Shown: positions 55,842 to 64,000 of the stretch, one piece after another
Position numbering within the stretch: the first letter of the stretch is position 1
Layout: every line of letters begins with the position of its first letter
Source: Phocaeicola massiliensis B84634 = Timone 84634 = DSM 17679 = JCM 13223
Lineage (GTDB): Bacteria > Bacteroidota > Bacteroidia > Bacteroidales > Bacteroidaceae
Direction of reading: 5' to 3'
NCBI RefSeq assembly: GCF_000382445.1
Contig: NZ_KB905472.1
Location: 2,811,603 to 2,875,602 of the forward strand
DNA length: 64,000 nt
The notes under the pieces: generated by a model
Database searches by the model: none
Seen by the model: only the letters and a program-made list of their open reading frames with translations
What the model was told of the DNA's origin: nothing
Translations under genes and position numbers: made by a program

Positions 55842-57053
55842 ATGAATAAACTATCGCATAGTGTATTATGGATTGTTACAGTCTTAGTAACCGCTTGTAA
55901 CATACAACCCAAACAGGAACCTATCGAAGAAGTCATCGACCGTGGTTTGAAAGCTTCGACCGAACAGGCTCTATTAATGGCAAAAGAGCTTGAAACACAG
56001 AATGGTCGTCTGCCGAAAACAATCAATAAAGAAGGAAAGTTGGAAACCAGCGATTACAGTTGGTGGTGCAGTGGTTTCTTTCCGGGTGAATTGTGGTATT
56101 TGTACGAATACAATCCGACCCCGGAAATGAAAAAATATGCAGAAATGTACACCGACCGTGTAGAAGAGGTAAAACACATCACTTACAGCCATGATGTAGG
56201 TTTCATGCTATATTGCAGCTACGGCAACGGCTATCGTCTGACCGGAAAACCGGAATATAAGGACGTGATGCTAACCGGAGCCAATTCGCTGGCTACCCGT
56301 TATGACGAACGGGTGGGAGCCATCCGTTCTTGGGACTTCAACAAAAAGATTTGGCAGTTCCCGGTCATTATTGACAATATGATGAATCTGGAATTCTTCA
56401 GTTGGGCTTCGAAAGCATCAGGTGATGACCGTTTCCGAAAAATGGCCATTTCTCACGCAGATAAGACCATGCTTCACCATTTTCGTGATGACTACAGCTG
56501 TTATCATGTAGTTTCTTATGATACGATAACCGGCATGCCGCATAAAAAACAGACTCATCAGGGAGCAGCTGACGAATCGGCATGGGCTCGCGGACAGGCT
56601 TGGGCTTTGTATGGCTTCACGATGATGTATCGCGAAACAGGTAAACCGGACTATCTGAATCATGCCAAACATATTGCCTCATTCATTATGAATCATCCGA
56701 ATATGCCGGTCGATAAAATTCCTTATTGGGACTTTGACGCCCCGGGCATTCCCAATGTGCCTCGTGATGCTTCTGCCGCGGCTATCATGGCTTCTGCTCT
56801 GATAGAACTAAGTCAACTGGATAAAAGTACTGAGGCAAAGAGTTATCTGGACTTTGCAGAACAACAAATCCGTTCATTAACAAGTCCCGACTATCTGGCT
56901 GCAAAAGGTACGAACTGCAATTTCGCTCTGATGCATTCCACCGGACATTTTCCCGGAAAAAGTGAAGTTGATGTACCCTTGAGCTATGCCGATTATTATT
57001 ATGTAGAAGCTCTGATGCGTTTAAGAAACCAACTGAAAAATAAATCCTTATAA
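55842..57053 (+). CDS. GH88 unsaturated glucuronyl hydrolase lipoprotein
   Basis: Removes 4,5-unsaturated uronic acids left by polysaccharide lyases, for example from glycosaminoglycans. The 403-residue protein has a lipoprotein signal ending at C19 (VLVTAC). The alpha/alpha-barrel has the two catalytic aspartates D118 (SHDVGFM) and D178 (IIDNMMNLE), plus YWDFDAPG and PRDASAAAIM near 295-315. No lyase is in the window. It lies just outside the right repeat with its own promoter, so it probably belongs to the flanking chromosome. Confidence 0.9.
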   Translation: MNKLSHSVLWIVTVLVTACNIQPKQEPIEEVIDRGLKASTEQALLMAKELETQNGRLPKTINKEGKLETSDYSWWCSGFFPGELWYLYEYNPTPEMKKYAEMYTDRVEEVKHITYSHDVGFMLYCSYGNGYRLTGKPEYKDVMLTGANSLATRYDERVGAIRSWDFNKKIWQFPVIIDNMMNLEFFSWASKASGDDRFRKMAISHADKTMLHHFRDDYSCYHVVSYDTITGMPHKKQTHQGAADESAWARGQAWALYGFTMMYRETGKPDYLNHAKHIASFIMNHPNMPVDKIPYWDFDAPGIPNVPRDASAAAIMASALIELSQLDKSTEAKSYLDFAEQQIRSLTSPDYLAAKGTNCNFALMHSTGHFPGKSEVDVPLSYADYYYVEALMRLRNQLKNKSL

Positions 57054-57130
57054 CCACCTGCCTCCATCCGGCCTATGCGCTTGCTGAATCTCCATACAAC
57101 ACAATTCACAAGACGTAGGCCGAGGCGGTT

Positions 57131-57820
57131 CTATATTCTTCCCTCATCGGCATAACTATAATATTTGCCATCTGTTAAAATTACATGGTCAATCAACCTT
57201 ATATTCATTATTTTGGCTGCTTTGTCCAAATGTTCTGTCAGGCAATCATCTTCTCTGCTGGGACGCAGACTTCCCGAAGGATGGTTATGACAAAGTGCCA
57301 TCGAAACAGCCCGCTTCATCAATGCCTCTCTCAAGATACAACGAATATCCACAGCAGTAGCAGCCAATCCACCTGCACTTATTTTTACCCTGTCTATCAC
57401 TTTTGAAGCCTGGTTGAGCAACAGCACCCAACACTCTTCCGTAGGCAAATCGCACATCAAAGGATAAAAATATTGATAAACATCACAAGAACTGAGTATT
57501 TTTTTCCGCTCTTTCACCTCCTCTTCCTTACGCCGCTTTCCCAGTTCGGAAGCAGCAAGAATACTGATGGCTTTGGCGGGACCTATTCCTTTATAATGGC
57601 ACAAATCATCAATGCTGCATTTACCCAGCTCATTCAAATTATTGTGATAGTCACTCAATATCTTCCGCATCAGTTCCACAGCCGAGTCTTCCGTGTTTCC
57701 CGAACCTATCAGAATCGCTAATAATTCGGCATTAGAAAGTGCAGCCACTCCATGATGAGCCATTTTTTCACGCGGCCGGTCTTCCTCAGCCCAACGATTT
57801 ATAGCCAGTTTCTCTCCCAT
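57131..57820 (-). CDS. radC: RadC-family JAB-domain protein
   Basis: A 229-residue protein with an N-terminal helix-hairpin-helix region (LCHYKGIGPAKAISILAAS near 70-90). The JAB/MPN metal domain carries CHNHPSGSLRPSREDDCLTE near 176-195, giving the HxHx(10)D site. Despite its name its repair role is doubtful; it is widespread in Bacteroidetes chromosomes. It is standard length. Its start codon shares one base with the stop of the glycosyltransferase gene upstream (TAATG), implying coupled translation. Confidence 0.93.
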   Translation of the reverse strand: MGEKLAINRWAEEDRPREKMAHHGVAALSNAELLAILIGSGNTEDSAVELMRKILSDYHNNLNELGKCSIDDLCHYKGIGPAKAISILAASELGKRRKEEEVKERKKILSSCDVYQYFYPLMCDLPTEECWVLLLNQASKVIDRVKISAGGLAATAVDIRCILREALMKRAVSMALCHNHPSGSLRPSREDDCLTEHLDKAAKIMNIRLIDHVILTDGKYYSYADEGRI

Positions 57821-58809
57821 TATTTATAAAAGTTCTTTTCAAACGCCGCAAACTCGTCTTTCTTCAGCACACAACGCTTCCACCATGCGCGCAAAAAGCC
57901 CGTTCCGTATCCTGTCAACTGAATAAAAGAGGCCACAATAGAGAGCATTCCTATTTTCAAGCTGTTGTTTTGCAATGTCGAATCGATACATATAATCAAA
58001 GCAAAAAGCAAAAGCAGCGACAAGCTCCATACACAGATCGGTGCCCCCAACAACAAGAACAGTACTCCCAACGTAAAAACAGCCGGCAACAAATGCACTA
58101 TTTTCAATGATTCCGGATATTTTTTATACAGATTGATACGCGCAATACCCGAATTATGCACCTGTTTGAAGAATTTCTTTAAGTCCGTACGGCGTTTGTG
58201 CCATACCCACGCCTCGGGAAACAACCGACAGACATAGCCTCCCTTGAATATTCGGATACTGAAATCAATATCCTCTCCAAAACGCATTTTAGAGAAACCA
58301 CCCAAAGTTTTATATACTTCCGCGCGCACTCCCATATTGAAACTGCGCGGATAGAACTTGTCCATCTTCTTTTTACCACCGCGAATACCCCCGGTCGTAA
58401 AAAATGAAGTCATGGCATAGTTGATGGCTTTTTGCACATCGGAAAACGACTCATGTGCACGGTCGGGACCCCCGAAAGCATCCGTCCTCTCCCTTTGCAG
58501 TTCTGCTCCGACCGCCGCCAGATAACCTTCGGGCAAAATACAATCGGAATCCAGAATAATAAGATATTCCCCATTACTGCGTTCGGCACCATAATTACGG
58601 GTTTGCCCCGGTCCTGAATTAGGCTTATTATAATAATGTATATCCAAACAATCGGCATAATGCTTCACCACCTCCTTGCAAGGAACAGACGAACCGTCCT
58701 CCACCACTATCACTTCAAAGTCTTTATCCGTCTGCCGTGTGAGGCTTTCCAGCAACTCATCCACTTCATCGGGGCGATTATAAACCGGTATAATAAAAGA
58801 ATATCTCAT
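57820..58809 (-). CDS. Family 2 glycosyltransferase, membrane-associated
   Basis: A 329-residue GT-A enzyme. It begins MRYSFIIPVYNRPDEVDELL, with VIVVEDGSSVP near 34-44, the metal-binding LIILDSDCILPEGYL near 89-103 and a later FGEDIDFSIRIF near 178-189. Two hydrophobic segments near 245-275 and 285-310 anchor it to the membrane. It probably adds sugar to a cell-surface glycan or lipid; donor and acceptor are unknown. It is co-transcribed with radC (TAATG overlap). Confidence 0.88.
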   Translation of the reverse strand: MRYSFIIPVYNRPDEVDELLESLTRQTDKDFEVIVVEDGSSVPCKEVVKHYADCLDIHYYNKPNSGPGQTRNYGAERSNGEYLIILDSDCILPEGYLAAVGAELQRERTDAFGGPDRAHESFSDVQKAINYAMTSFFTTGGIRGGKKKMDKFYPRSFNMGVRAEVYKTLGGFSKMRFGEDIDFSIRIFKGGYVCRLFPEAWVWHKRRTDLKKFFKQVHNSGIARINLYKKYPESLKIVHLLPAVFTLGVLFLLLGAPICVWSLSLLLLFALIICIDSTLQNNSLKIGMLSIVASFIQLTGYGTGFLRAWWKRCVLKKDEFAAFEKNFYK

Positions 58810-58843
58810 AAACTGCTATCATTTTGTCGCACAAAGGAACACA

Positions 58844-58879
58844 AAAAAGGCGGAGCTTGCAACAAGTTCCGCCTTTTTA
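58844..58879 (-). terminator. Terminator after efp
   Basis: Read on the minus strand, AAAAAGGCGGAACTTG and the reversed GCTCCGCCTTTTTT form a stem followed by a T run, just beyond the efp stop. Confidence 0.8.
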
Positions 58880-58897
58880 TATAATGGCTTAAAAAGA

Positions 58898-59464
58898 TTA
58901 TGCTTTCACACGACCCACGTATGAACCGTCACGAGTATCGATTTCGATTGTTTCACCTTCATTGATAAACAAAGGAACGCGAACCGTTGCACCCGATTCC
59001 ACAGTCGCAGGTTTTAAAGTATTGGTAGCTGTATCCCCCTTCAATCCCGGTTCTGTATAAGTAACCTTCATCTGAACCTTCACAGGAACATCAGCAAAAA
59101 GAACTGTTTCAGTAGAAGCATCAGAAACTACGTCTACCACCATTCCTTCCAACAGGAAGTCTACACCGTTAATCAGGTCGTGAGCGATAGGAATTTGGTC
59201 AAAAGTTTCCTGATTCATGAAAATATAGTCTGCACCTTCCATATACAAATATTGATGCGGACGACGTTCCACACGCACATCTTCCAGTTTTTCACCGATA
59301 TTGAAACGACGTTCCAGAACGTAACCATTAACTACATCTTTCAATTTTGTACGCATAAAGGTGTTACCCTTTCCAGGTTTTACATGCAGGAAGTCAATAC
59401 AGAAATACAATTTGCCGTCCATACGGATAGCAGTTCCAATTTTAATGTCTTGAGCATTAATCAT
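58898..59464 (-). CDS. efp: Elongation factor P
   Basis: Relieves ribosome stalling at polyproline runs. The 188-residue, three-domain protein has the KOW-like domain with VKPGKGNTFMRTK, where K32 is the tip lysine that enters the ribosome. The central OB domain (about 65-125) and a C-terminal OB domain ending ETIEIDTRDGSYVGRVK follow. TACTTTTG on the minus strand at 59531-59538 is a likely -7 element. It is divergent from rpmH. Confidence 0.96.
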   Translation of the reverse strand: MINAQDIKIGTAIRMDGKLYFCIDFLHVKPGKGNTFMRTKLKDVVNGYVLERRFNIGEKLEDVRVERRPHQYLYMEGADYIFMNQETFDQIPIAHDLINGVDFLLEGMVVDVVSDASTETVLFADVPVKVQMKVTYTEPGLKGDTATNTLKPATVESGATVRVPLFINEGETIEIDTRDGSYVGRVKA

Positions 59465-59530
59465 ACTTTTCTTTGCTTATATTTGATTATTATTTCAGAT
59501 TATATTCACTCACGGTTGCGATTTCGGATG

Positions 59531-59538
59531 CAAAAGTA
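59531..59538 (-). promoter_or_regulatory. Probable efp promoter -7 element
   Basis: TACTTTTG followed by CATCC on the minus strand, 67 bp upstream of efp. No clear -33. Confidence 0.45.
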
Positions 59539-59589
59539 ATGTAAATCAAGAAAAAACGCAAAAAGAAATCACTAAAAATGAGTTATCTC

Positions 59590-59620
59590 TTTGTTTATTT
59601 CAAAAAAGTCACTAATTTTG
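59590..59620 (+). promoter_or_regulatory. rpmH promoter
   Basis: TTTG (59590-59593), 19 bp, TAATTTTG (59613-59620), then CAGCCC. Both elements at ideal spacing, 46 bp before rpmH. Confidence 0.7.
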
Positions 59621-59665
59621 CAGCCCGTTACAGCATGAATAATAACATAAAAATAAGTATATACA

Positions 59666-59821
59666 ATGAAAAGAACATTCCAACCCTCTAACAGAAAGAG
59701 AAAGAACAAACACGGATTCCGTGAAAGAATGGCAACTGCCAATGGCCGTCGTGTATTGGCTAGCCGTCGTGCAAAAGGTCGTAAGAAATTAACTGTATCT
59801 GATGAATACAACGGAAAATAA
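59666..59821 (+). CDS. rpmH: 50S ribosomal protein L34
   Basis: A 51-residue basic protein: [20 protein letters not shown], then [20 protein letters not shown] and [11 protein letters not shown]. This is the full L34 pattern (FQPSxRKRxxxHGFRxRMxTxxGRxVLxxRRxKGRKxL) with a short acidic tail found in Bacteroidetes. It has its own promoter and a terminator shared with the convergent sulfatase maturase gene. Confidence 0.97.
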   Translation: MKRTFQPSNRKRKNKHGFRERMATANGRRVLASRRAKGRKKLTVSDEYNGK

Positions 59822-59841
59822 TTCATCTGACCAGAACAAAT

Positions 59842-59878
59842 AAAAGGAGTAAAGTGAATCACTTTACTCCTTTTATTT
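59842..59878. terminator. Bidirectional terminator between rpmH and the maturase gene
   Basis: AAAAGGAGTAAAGT and ACTTTACTCCTTTT form a perfect 14-bp stem with a 5-nt loop, followed by ATTTTT. Confidence 0.85.
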
Positions 59879-61108
59879 TTATTCATTCTCCCGTATCCAG
59901 TCCATCACATTTGCCGGGGCGCGTTCTGCCAGCAGTTCTTTTTTCATAAAATCCATATAGGGGGCTACATGATCAAAAAACTTATAATATCCTTTGCACA
60001 GATAGTTCAGTCCCGGTTCTCCGTCCTCCGTCACAACAAATCGATTCTTGGGACATTCACCGTGACAGGCAAATTCATATTGGCAATCCAGGCATTGCCG
60101 TGGCAAGCTGTTGTGCTTCATAGCCCCAAATGCTTCCTGTTCTTTGCTATACATCATCTCCACCAATGTCTTCTGATAGATATTTCCCAATTTATATTCA
60201 GGAAAGACAAAGTGATCGCATGAATACACATCCCCATTAAACTCCATCACGGCGGCATGGCCACAATATTTTGCCATCGAACAAACACCCGGCTGTTGTC
60301 CCACCCAATTCGCCAACGTAGAATCGAATATCTGAATAAAGTAATTGCCTACATCCTTCTTTACCCATTCATCAAAGATGGTACAAAGAAAGTTTCCCCA
60401 TTGTTCGGGCGAAACAGTAAAAGGCGCTACTTCCCCATCCTTCTGCTTTAAAGAAGAAAGCTTAAGCCCATCGGCCCGTTTAGATAGACGTTCTACAATC
60501 GGGGTAAACTGAATATAGTGGCAGTCCAACTCATCGCGGAAGAAGCGGTAAAAATCCAAAGGATAATCAGCATTATAGTCGTTCACCACTGCCATGGCAT
60601 TCCATTCCACCCCATGCTTTTTCAACAAGTTGATACCACGCATCACCTTCACAAACGATGGCTGTCCCATCTTATTCTTCCGATACTCGTCATGAAATTC
60701 TTGCGGACCATCAATAGAGATGCCTACCAGAAAATTGTTCTCGCGAAAGAACTCACACCATTCATCTGTCAGCAGTGTACCGTTGGTCTGAATGCAATTA
60801 TCAATCGTACGACCTCCGGCATATTTCTTTTGAAGTTCCATCGCCTTTTTATAAAAAGACAAGGGGCGCATCAGGGTTTCACCTCCATGCCAAGTGAACA
60901 ACACTTGAGGCATGGTTTGCGATTCAATATATTCTTTTATGAATTTCTCCAACAGTTCGTCACTCATCACATGGCGAGGCTGTTCTTCATATAACTTTGC
61001 TTTTTCCAGGTAATAACAATAGTCGCAAGCCAGATTGCATACTGCGCCCACGGGCTTGGTCATTACATAAAGCGGCTTCGCAAAGGGGGTTATGGTTGCT
61101 TCTTTCAT
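59879..61108 (-). CDS. Anaerobic sulfatase-maturating radical SAM enzyme
   Basis: Converts a Cys or Ser in sulfatases to formylglycine, needed for desulfating mucin and glycosaminoglycans. The 409-residue protein has the radical SAM cluster motif C24xxxC28xxC31 (AVCNLACDYCYYLEK), FTWHGGETLMRPL near 70, GISIDGPQEFHDEYR near 128 and a SPASM region with CSMAKYCGHAA, YSCDHFVFPEYKLGN and CLDCQYEFACHGECPKNR. This matches the chuR/anSME type of Bacteroides. No sulfatase is in the window, so it must act on genes elsewhere. TATCTTTG (61142-61149, minus) is a likely -7. Confidence 0.93.
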   Translation of the reverse strand: MKEATITPFAKPLYVMTKPVGAVCNLACDYCYYLEKAKLYEEQPRHVMSDELLEKFIKEYIESQTMPQVLFTWHGGETLMRPLSFYKKAMELQKKYAGGRTIDNCIQTNGTLLTDEWCEFFRENNFLVGISIDGPQEFHDEYRKNKMGQPSFVKVMRGINLLKKHGVEWNAMAVVNDYNADYPLDFYRFFRDELDCHYIQFTPIVERLSKRADGLKLSSLKQKDGEVAPFTVSPEQWGNFLCTIFDEWVKKDVGNYFIQIFDSTLANWVGQQPGVCSMAKYCGHAAVMEFNGDVYSCDHFVFPEYKLGNIYQKTLVEMMYSKEQEAFGAMKHNSLPRQCLDCQYEFACHGECPKNRFVVTEDGEPGLNYLCKGYYKFFDHVAPYMDFMKKELLAERAPANVMDWIRENE

Positions 61109-61255
61109 CGGTCTTTCATTTATATCTTAGCGTTTATATTACAAAGATAAATCTATTTTTCTATCCACAGAGGAGAAAATGCAATTTTCGGCATGAAATT
61201 CATAACCACCGTAGATCTGCTCATATTACGTGAGCCGGCCTTTGAGATAGAAATC

Positions 61256-61822
61256 TGTTTCTTCTTTTCTCCTTTCATTAACTGTTGAAACGTCCTGTTG
61301 ATAGGGGTTCCGATAGTGAATGGACATCCCCTAATCGCCCTTTCAGCCTCCTTTCATCTGTAAAACATCTTCTGGCAAGACAAATACTGAAGGCAGATTG
61401 TGAAGGGACTTGGAAAGCACAGATGAAGGGAGGATGATGGGAACACTTTCAGAATTAATAAATTGATTACCTGCATGTTATAATTAAAATGTAAGGATGA
61501 ACGGAAAAAGGGAATAACCGACTTAATAAGGGGTGATGCAACCTGCCCTTACATGAAAAACATACCGGGCTTAAAAAAAGACTTTGAGGTTTTTAAAAAA
61601 GATGGTAGTGTTTCAATAAAAGACTTTGAGGTTTTAAAAAAACATCAAGGTCTTTTTGGAAAACATCAAGGTCTTTTTGCAACATTCAGTGCGAGCTGCA
61701 TATTTTTTAATGTACGTACGCATCGGAATACACATACGGTAGCATAAGTCTACACGTATATACGCATCAGGTCACACGTATATACGTATCGAGCTACACG
61801 TACGTACGCATGAGCCTGCACG
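61256..61822. repeat. Long dispersed non-coding repeat, copy 2 (uninterrupted)
   Basis: Colinear with 2700-3445. It shares GAAACGTCCTG, CAGCCTCCTTTCATCTGTAA, AAGCAC...GATGAA...GGAGGATGA, CATACCGGGC, units of AAACATCAAGGTCTTTTTGG about 22 bp apart (61639-61682), and an ACGT-rich tract (61711-61822). In that tract CACGTATATACG(T/C)ATC recurs about every 22-25 bp. Confidence 0.8.
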
Positions 61823-61853
61823 TGTTATAATATACAATAAATATATTTATCAA

Positions 61854-61905
61854 ATCGCTTTGCTATGGAGGCTGACACATTTGTCTGCCTTCACAGCAAA
61901 GCGAT
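61854..61905 (-). terminator. Hairpin downstream of GH29
   Basis: ATCGCTTTGCT (61854-61864) and AGCAAAGCGAT (61895-61905) form a perfect 11-bp stem, about 55 bp past the GH29 stop. The T run on the minus side is weak (TTTGATAAA). Confidence 0.45.
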
Positions 61906-61960
61906 AATGAGAATTACCTTCGAGCACTGCCCAAAGGATATAAAGAAGTTATGTTTCCGT

Positions 61961-63826
61961 TTATTTCAACAAGATTCCAACCTCACCAACGGTGGTTGCC
62001 GGCTTGTTGTTTATTTCGGCAGCAGGCTCCAGTTTAAAGTAACGCGCCGGATATTTCTTACCGAAACGAACAAAATAAGGAACAGGATTGTGCATGATGT
62101 TACTGAATTCTCCACTGGCATCGCACTTAGTCCAATTCTTGCCATCGATACTAACATAGAAATTATACTTATAAATCGTTCCCGTAAGGTCTTCTTTTTG
62201 CGCAGGTGCATAACTGAAACCGATAACTTCCGATGCTTTACCCATATCCACCACCAAAGGAGTCAGAGCCTTGGCAGTCCATACAGTCTGAGGATCTCCG
62301 TCAATGGCATTAGCCGCTTCCGCCGGCATACCCACCGTTTTCCAGTCTTTCACCGAGACATCACTTAACTTCACTTTCACATTCTTTTCTGTCAAAGGTT
62401 GTGCATAATAAAGACCGATATTGGAAATATTGGCTGTTCCGCGAGCGGCATTTACGGTCACCCTCAACTTTTCCGCTTTGCTGTCGGAGAAACGGACAAG
62501 ACGTTTATAACCCACCGTCGTTCCTTCAGCCACATGACGCCACGCCCCATTGGTAAACACCTCAATCGTAAAATCTTCTATGCGTTGTCCCTTAGAGATA
62601 TCTTCCTGAATAAGGAATGTATTGACCAAAGCATTTTTTTTCAGTTTATACACTTTCGACTCACCGGCTTTGGCTGTCCATGCAACATTCCCCTTTTCCA
62701 CCTGATTGTCGGCAAATGTTTTTTTGACATAAGAAGCCAGTTCCTTGATGCGGTTGGCATCATTCTCATGAATCAATCCGCGTCTGTCGGGAGGGATATT
62801 CAGCAACAGCACAGAGTTATACCCCACCGACTTGAAATAAATATCAGTCAGATGTGCCAATGATTTTACCTGGTTGTCCTGTTCGGCATGATAGAACCAT
62901 CCCGGACGGATAGACACATCCACTTCCGACGGATACCAATAGAGTGCCGGAGCCTTCTCTAATAAAGCACGGCTTCCCAAATCCTTACCGGTTCCTTTAA
63001 TACCCAACTTTGCATAACTTTCGTCGGCACCCGCATAAGAATGGGGCATAAGAGCCGTAGCGCTCCATTCGGTTTCACGCCCGATACCACGTTCGTTGCC
63101 CACCCAGCGTACATCATCACCCATAATGGCTGTCACGGCTTTCGGTTGCAGTCGGCGGATGGTTTTCAAGATGGCATCCCAATCATAAATCTGCTTCTTG
63201 CCGTTGGGACCTTCTCCATTCGCACCGTCAAACCAAACTTCGTGCACTTCACCGTAATTGCTCAGAAGCTCGGTGAGCTGTTCGATAAAGAATTTATTGT
63301 ATGCGGGAGAATCGCCATAACATTCGGCATTACGATCCCATGGGGACAGGTAAACACCAAACTTGATGCCGTACTTGTCGCAGGCGTCGCGCAACTCACG
63401 GACAACGTCTCCTTTGCCATTCTTCCACGGAGAATTGGCCACAGAATGTTTGGTTGTCTTAGTAGACCAAAGGCAGAAACCATCATGGTGCTTGGCCGTA
63501 ATAATCGCCATTTTGAAACCGCCTTCTTTCAGTGAGCGCACCCATTGTTCGCAATCCAGCTCGGTGGGATTGAAGACAGCAGGGTCTTCTTTTCCGCTTC
63601 CCCATTCATTGCCGGTAAACGTATTGATGCCAAAATGCAGGAAAGCGGTAAACTCCATTTGCTGCCATGCCAACTGTTGCGGAGTGGGCACCAGGCGGGA
63701 AGCCATATCCACTTTCTGTTCCAAAGTCGCCCCGACGGGGAAGGTCACTTGTTTCTCATAGTACTCCTGAGCTTGTGCACCTAAAAAGGCACAAACCAAG
63801 GCTGCGGTCAGAATTGTTTTTCTCAT
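61961..63826 (-). CDS. GH29 alpha-L-fucosidase, exported
   Basis: Removes alpha-fucose from host or plant glycans. The 621-residue protein has a signal peptide (to about residue 19, FLGAQAQ). The GH29 barrel has AKHHDGFCLWSTKTTKHS near 111-128 and nucleophile D200 in EVWFDGANGEG. C-terminal beta domains include an F5/8-type carbohydrate-binding module at about 480-620 (AANAIDGDPQTVWTA). The domain layout and motifs fit the narrow-specificity subfamily B, but that is not proven here. It is followed by a hairpin and preceded by a GH2 gene on the same strand. Confidence 0.93.
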   Translation of the reverse strand: MRKTILTAALVCAFLGAQAQEYYEKQVTFPVGATLEQKVDMASRLVPTPQQLAWQQMEFTAFLHFGINTFTGNEWGSGKEDPAVFNPTELDCEQWVRSLKEGGFKMAIITAKHHDGFCLWSTKTTKHSVANSPWKNGKGDVVRELRDACDKYGIKFGVYLSPWDRNAECYGDSPAYNKFFIEQLTELLSNYGEVHEVWFDGANGEGPNGKKQIYDWDAILKTIRRLQPKAVTAIMGDDVRWVGNERGIGRETEWSATALMPHSYAGADESYAKLGIKGTGKDLGSRALLEKAPALYWYPSEVDVSIRPGWFYHAEQDNQVKSLAHLTDIYFKSVGYNSVLLLNIPPDRRGLIHENDANRIKELASYVKKTFADNQVEKGNVAWTAKAGESKVYKLKKNALVNTFLIQEDISKGQRIEDFTIEVFTNGAWRHVAEGTTVGYKRLVRFSDSKAEKLRVTVNAARGTANISNIGLYYAQPLTEKNVKVKLSDVSVKDWKTVGMPAEAANAIDGDPQTVWTAKALTPLVVDMGKASEVIGFSYAPAQKEDLTGTIYKYNFYVSIDGKNWTKCDASGEFSNIMHNPVPYFVRFGKKYPARYFKLEPAAEINNKPATTVGEVGILLK

Positions 63827-63837
63827 GTGTCTTATTT

Positions 63838-64000
63838 TTATTTTGCCAAAGGGCGAATCATAAATTCAAAAGTATGCTTTTGTACGGGGACAAGGTATTG
63901 GGGCAACACACCCGGTCCGCAAGTAGCGGTGCCCACTCCCGACTGTTCTGCATCGAGATGAACGGTTACAACACCTGTCCGTTTCAACTCATTGATATGA
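63838..64000 (-). CDS. GH2 beta-galactosidase, C-terminal end (partial)
   Basis: The last 54 codons of a gene continuing beyond the window. The reading ends HLDAEQSGVGTATCGPGVLP, then QYLVPVQKHTFEFMIRPLAK and stop. This fits the end of the beta-galactosidase small-chain domain (GVGTATCGP...QY, then an aromatic strand). The stop lies 11 bp before the GH29 start, so the two are very likely one operon acting on fucosylated galactosides. Confidence 0.75.
   Translation of the reverse strand, partial: HINELKRTGVVTVHLDAEQSGVGTATCGPGVLPQYLVPVQKHTFEFMIRPLAK

Larger units (their letters stand above)
61109..61960. other. 850-bp intergenic region, repeat-rich
   Basis: No gene is supported. It contains the -7 element of the maturase gene (61142-61149), the second copy of the long dispersed repeat (61256-61822) and a hairpin after GH29 (61854-61905). 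Confidence 0.7.

Noticed and set aside
61616..61682. Regular AACATCAAGGTCTTTTTGG units that could suggest a CRISPR
   Set aside because: Only two to three imperfect units without unique spacers, part of the dispersed repeat; no cas genes nearby.

Overview
The window is chromosomal DNA from a gut Bacteroidales bacterium, in the Bacteroides/Phocaeicola group. The evidence is a Bacteroides-type 16S rRNA gene with tRNA-Ile and tRNA-Ala downstream, promoters of the Bacteroides form (TTTG, about 20 bp, TAnnTTTG), a SusC/SusD pair, HU-like DNA-binding and TonB/ExbBD genes arranged as in Bacteroides, and several host- or plant-glycan hydrolases (GH2, GH29, GH35, GH36, GH43, GH88) with an anaerobic sulfatase maturase. 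Genus and species cannot be fixed by eye.

Layout. 1-2.3 kb: minus-strand rRNA operon start (tandem promoters, 16S, tRNA-Ile, tRNA-Ala; the 23S would lie left of the window). 2.3-4.3 kb: about 2 kb without intact genes, filled with dispersed repeats and two 142-bp MITE-like elements. 4.3-5.5 kb: two small membrane proteins and a winged-helix regulator. 5.8-8.9 kb: malate dehydrogenase and DNA primase. 9.1-20.8 kb: a long minus-strand housekeeping stretch (folE, SPOR protein, tpiA, DoxX-type protein, DUF1599, M23 peptidase, ndk, recG, ispD, DJ-1, tonB-exbD-exbB, pdxJ), with nadK divergent from it. 22.6-31.3 kb: HU-like gene, sbcCD, GH35 and GH43. 31.7-39.3 kb: DUF3810, cdaA, folP, murF, two acetyltransferase-like genes and lrgAB. 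39.5-41.8 kb: pta-ackA, divergent from lrgAB. 41.8-45.3 kb: GH36, lpxH and sufT.

The most unusual part is 45.28-55.75 kb. A perfect 83-bp direct repeat bounds about 10.3 kb holding a decayed tyrosine integrase next to the left copy, an orphan SusC/SusD pair, two tandem IS4-family elements (one dead, one intact), an unrecognised secreted protein and a broken urea-transporter gene. This looks like a decaying integrated element. After the right copy come GH88, radC, a glycosyltransferase, efp, rpmH, the sulfatase maturase, GH29 and the end of a GH2 beta-galactosidase.

A second theme is non-coding repeats. A roughly 600-bp dispersed repeat occurs near both ends of the window (2.7-3.44 kb and 61.25-61.82 kb), and one copy is interrupted by a MITE. 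Another MITE-like element lies at 36.16-36.31 kb and REP-like hairpins are scattered elsewhere. The leader of the HU-like gene can fold as a three-way junction, and the GH36 promoter carries a perfect palindrome at its predicted start site. No CRISPR array, plasmid origin or restriction system was seen.
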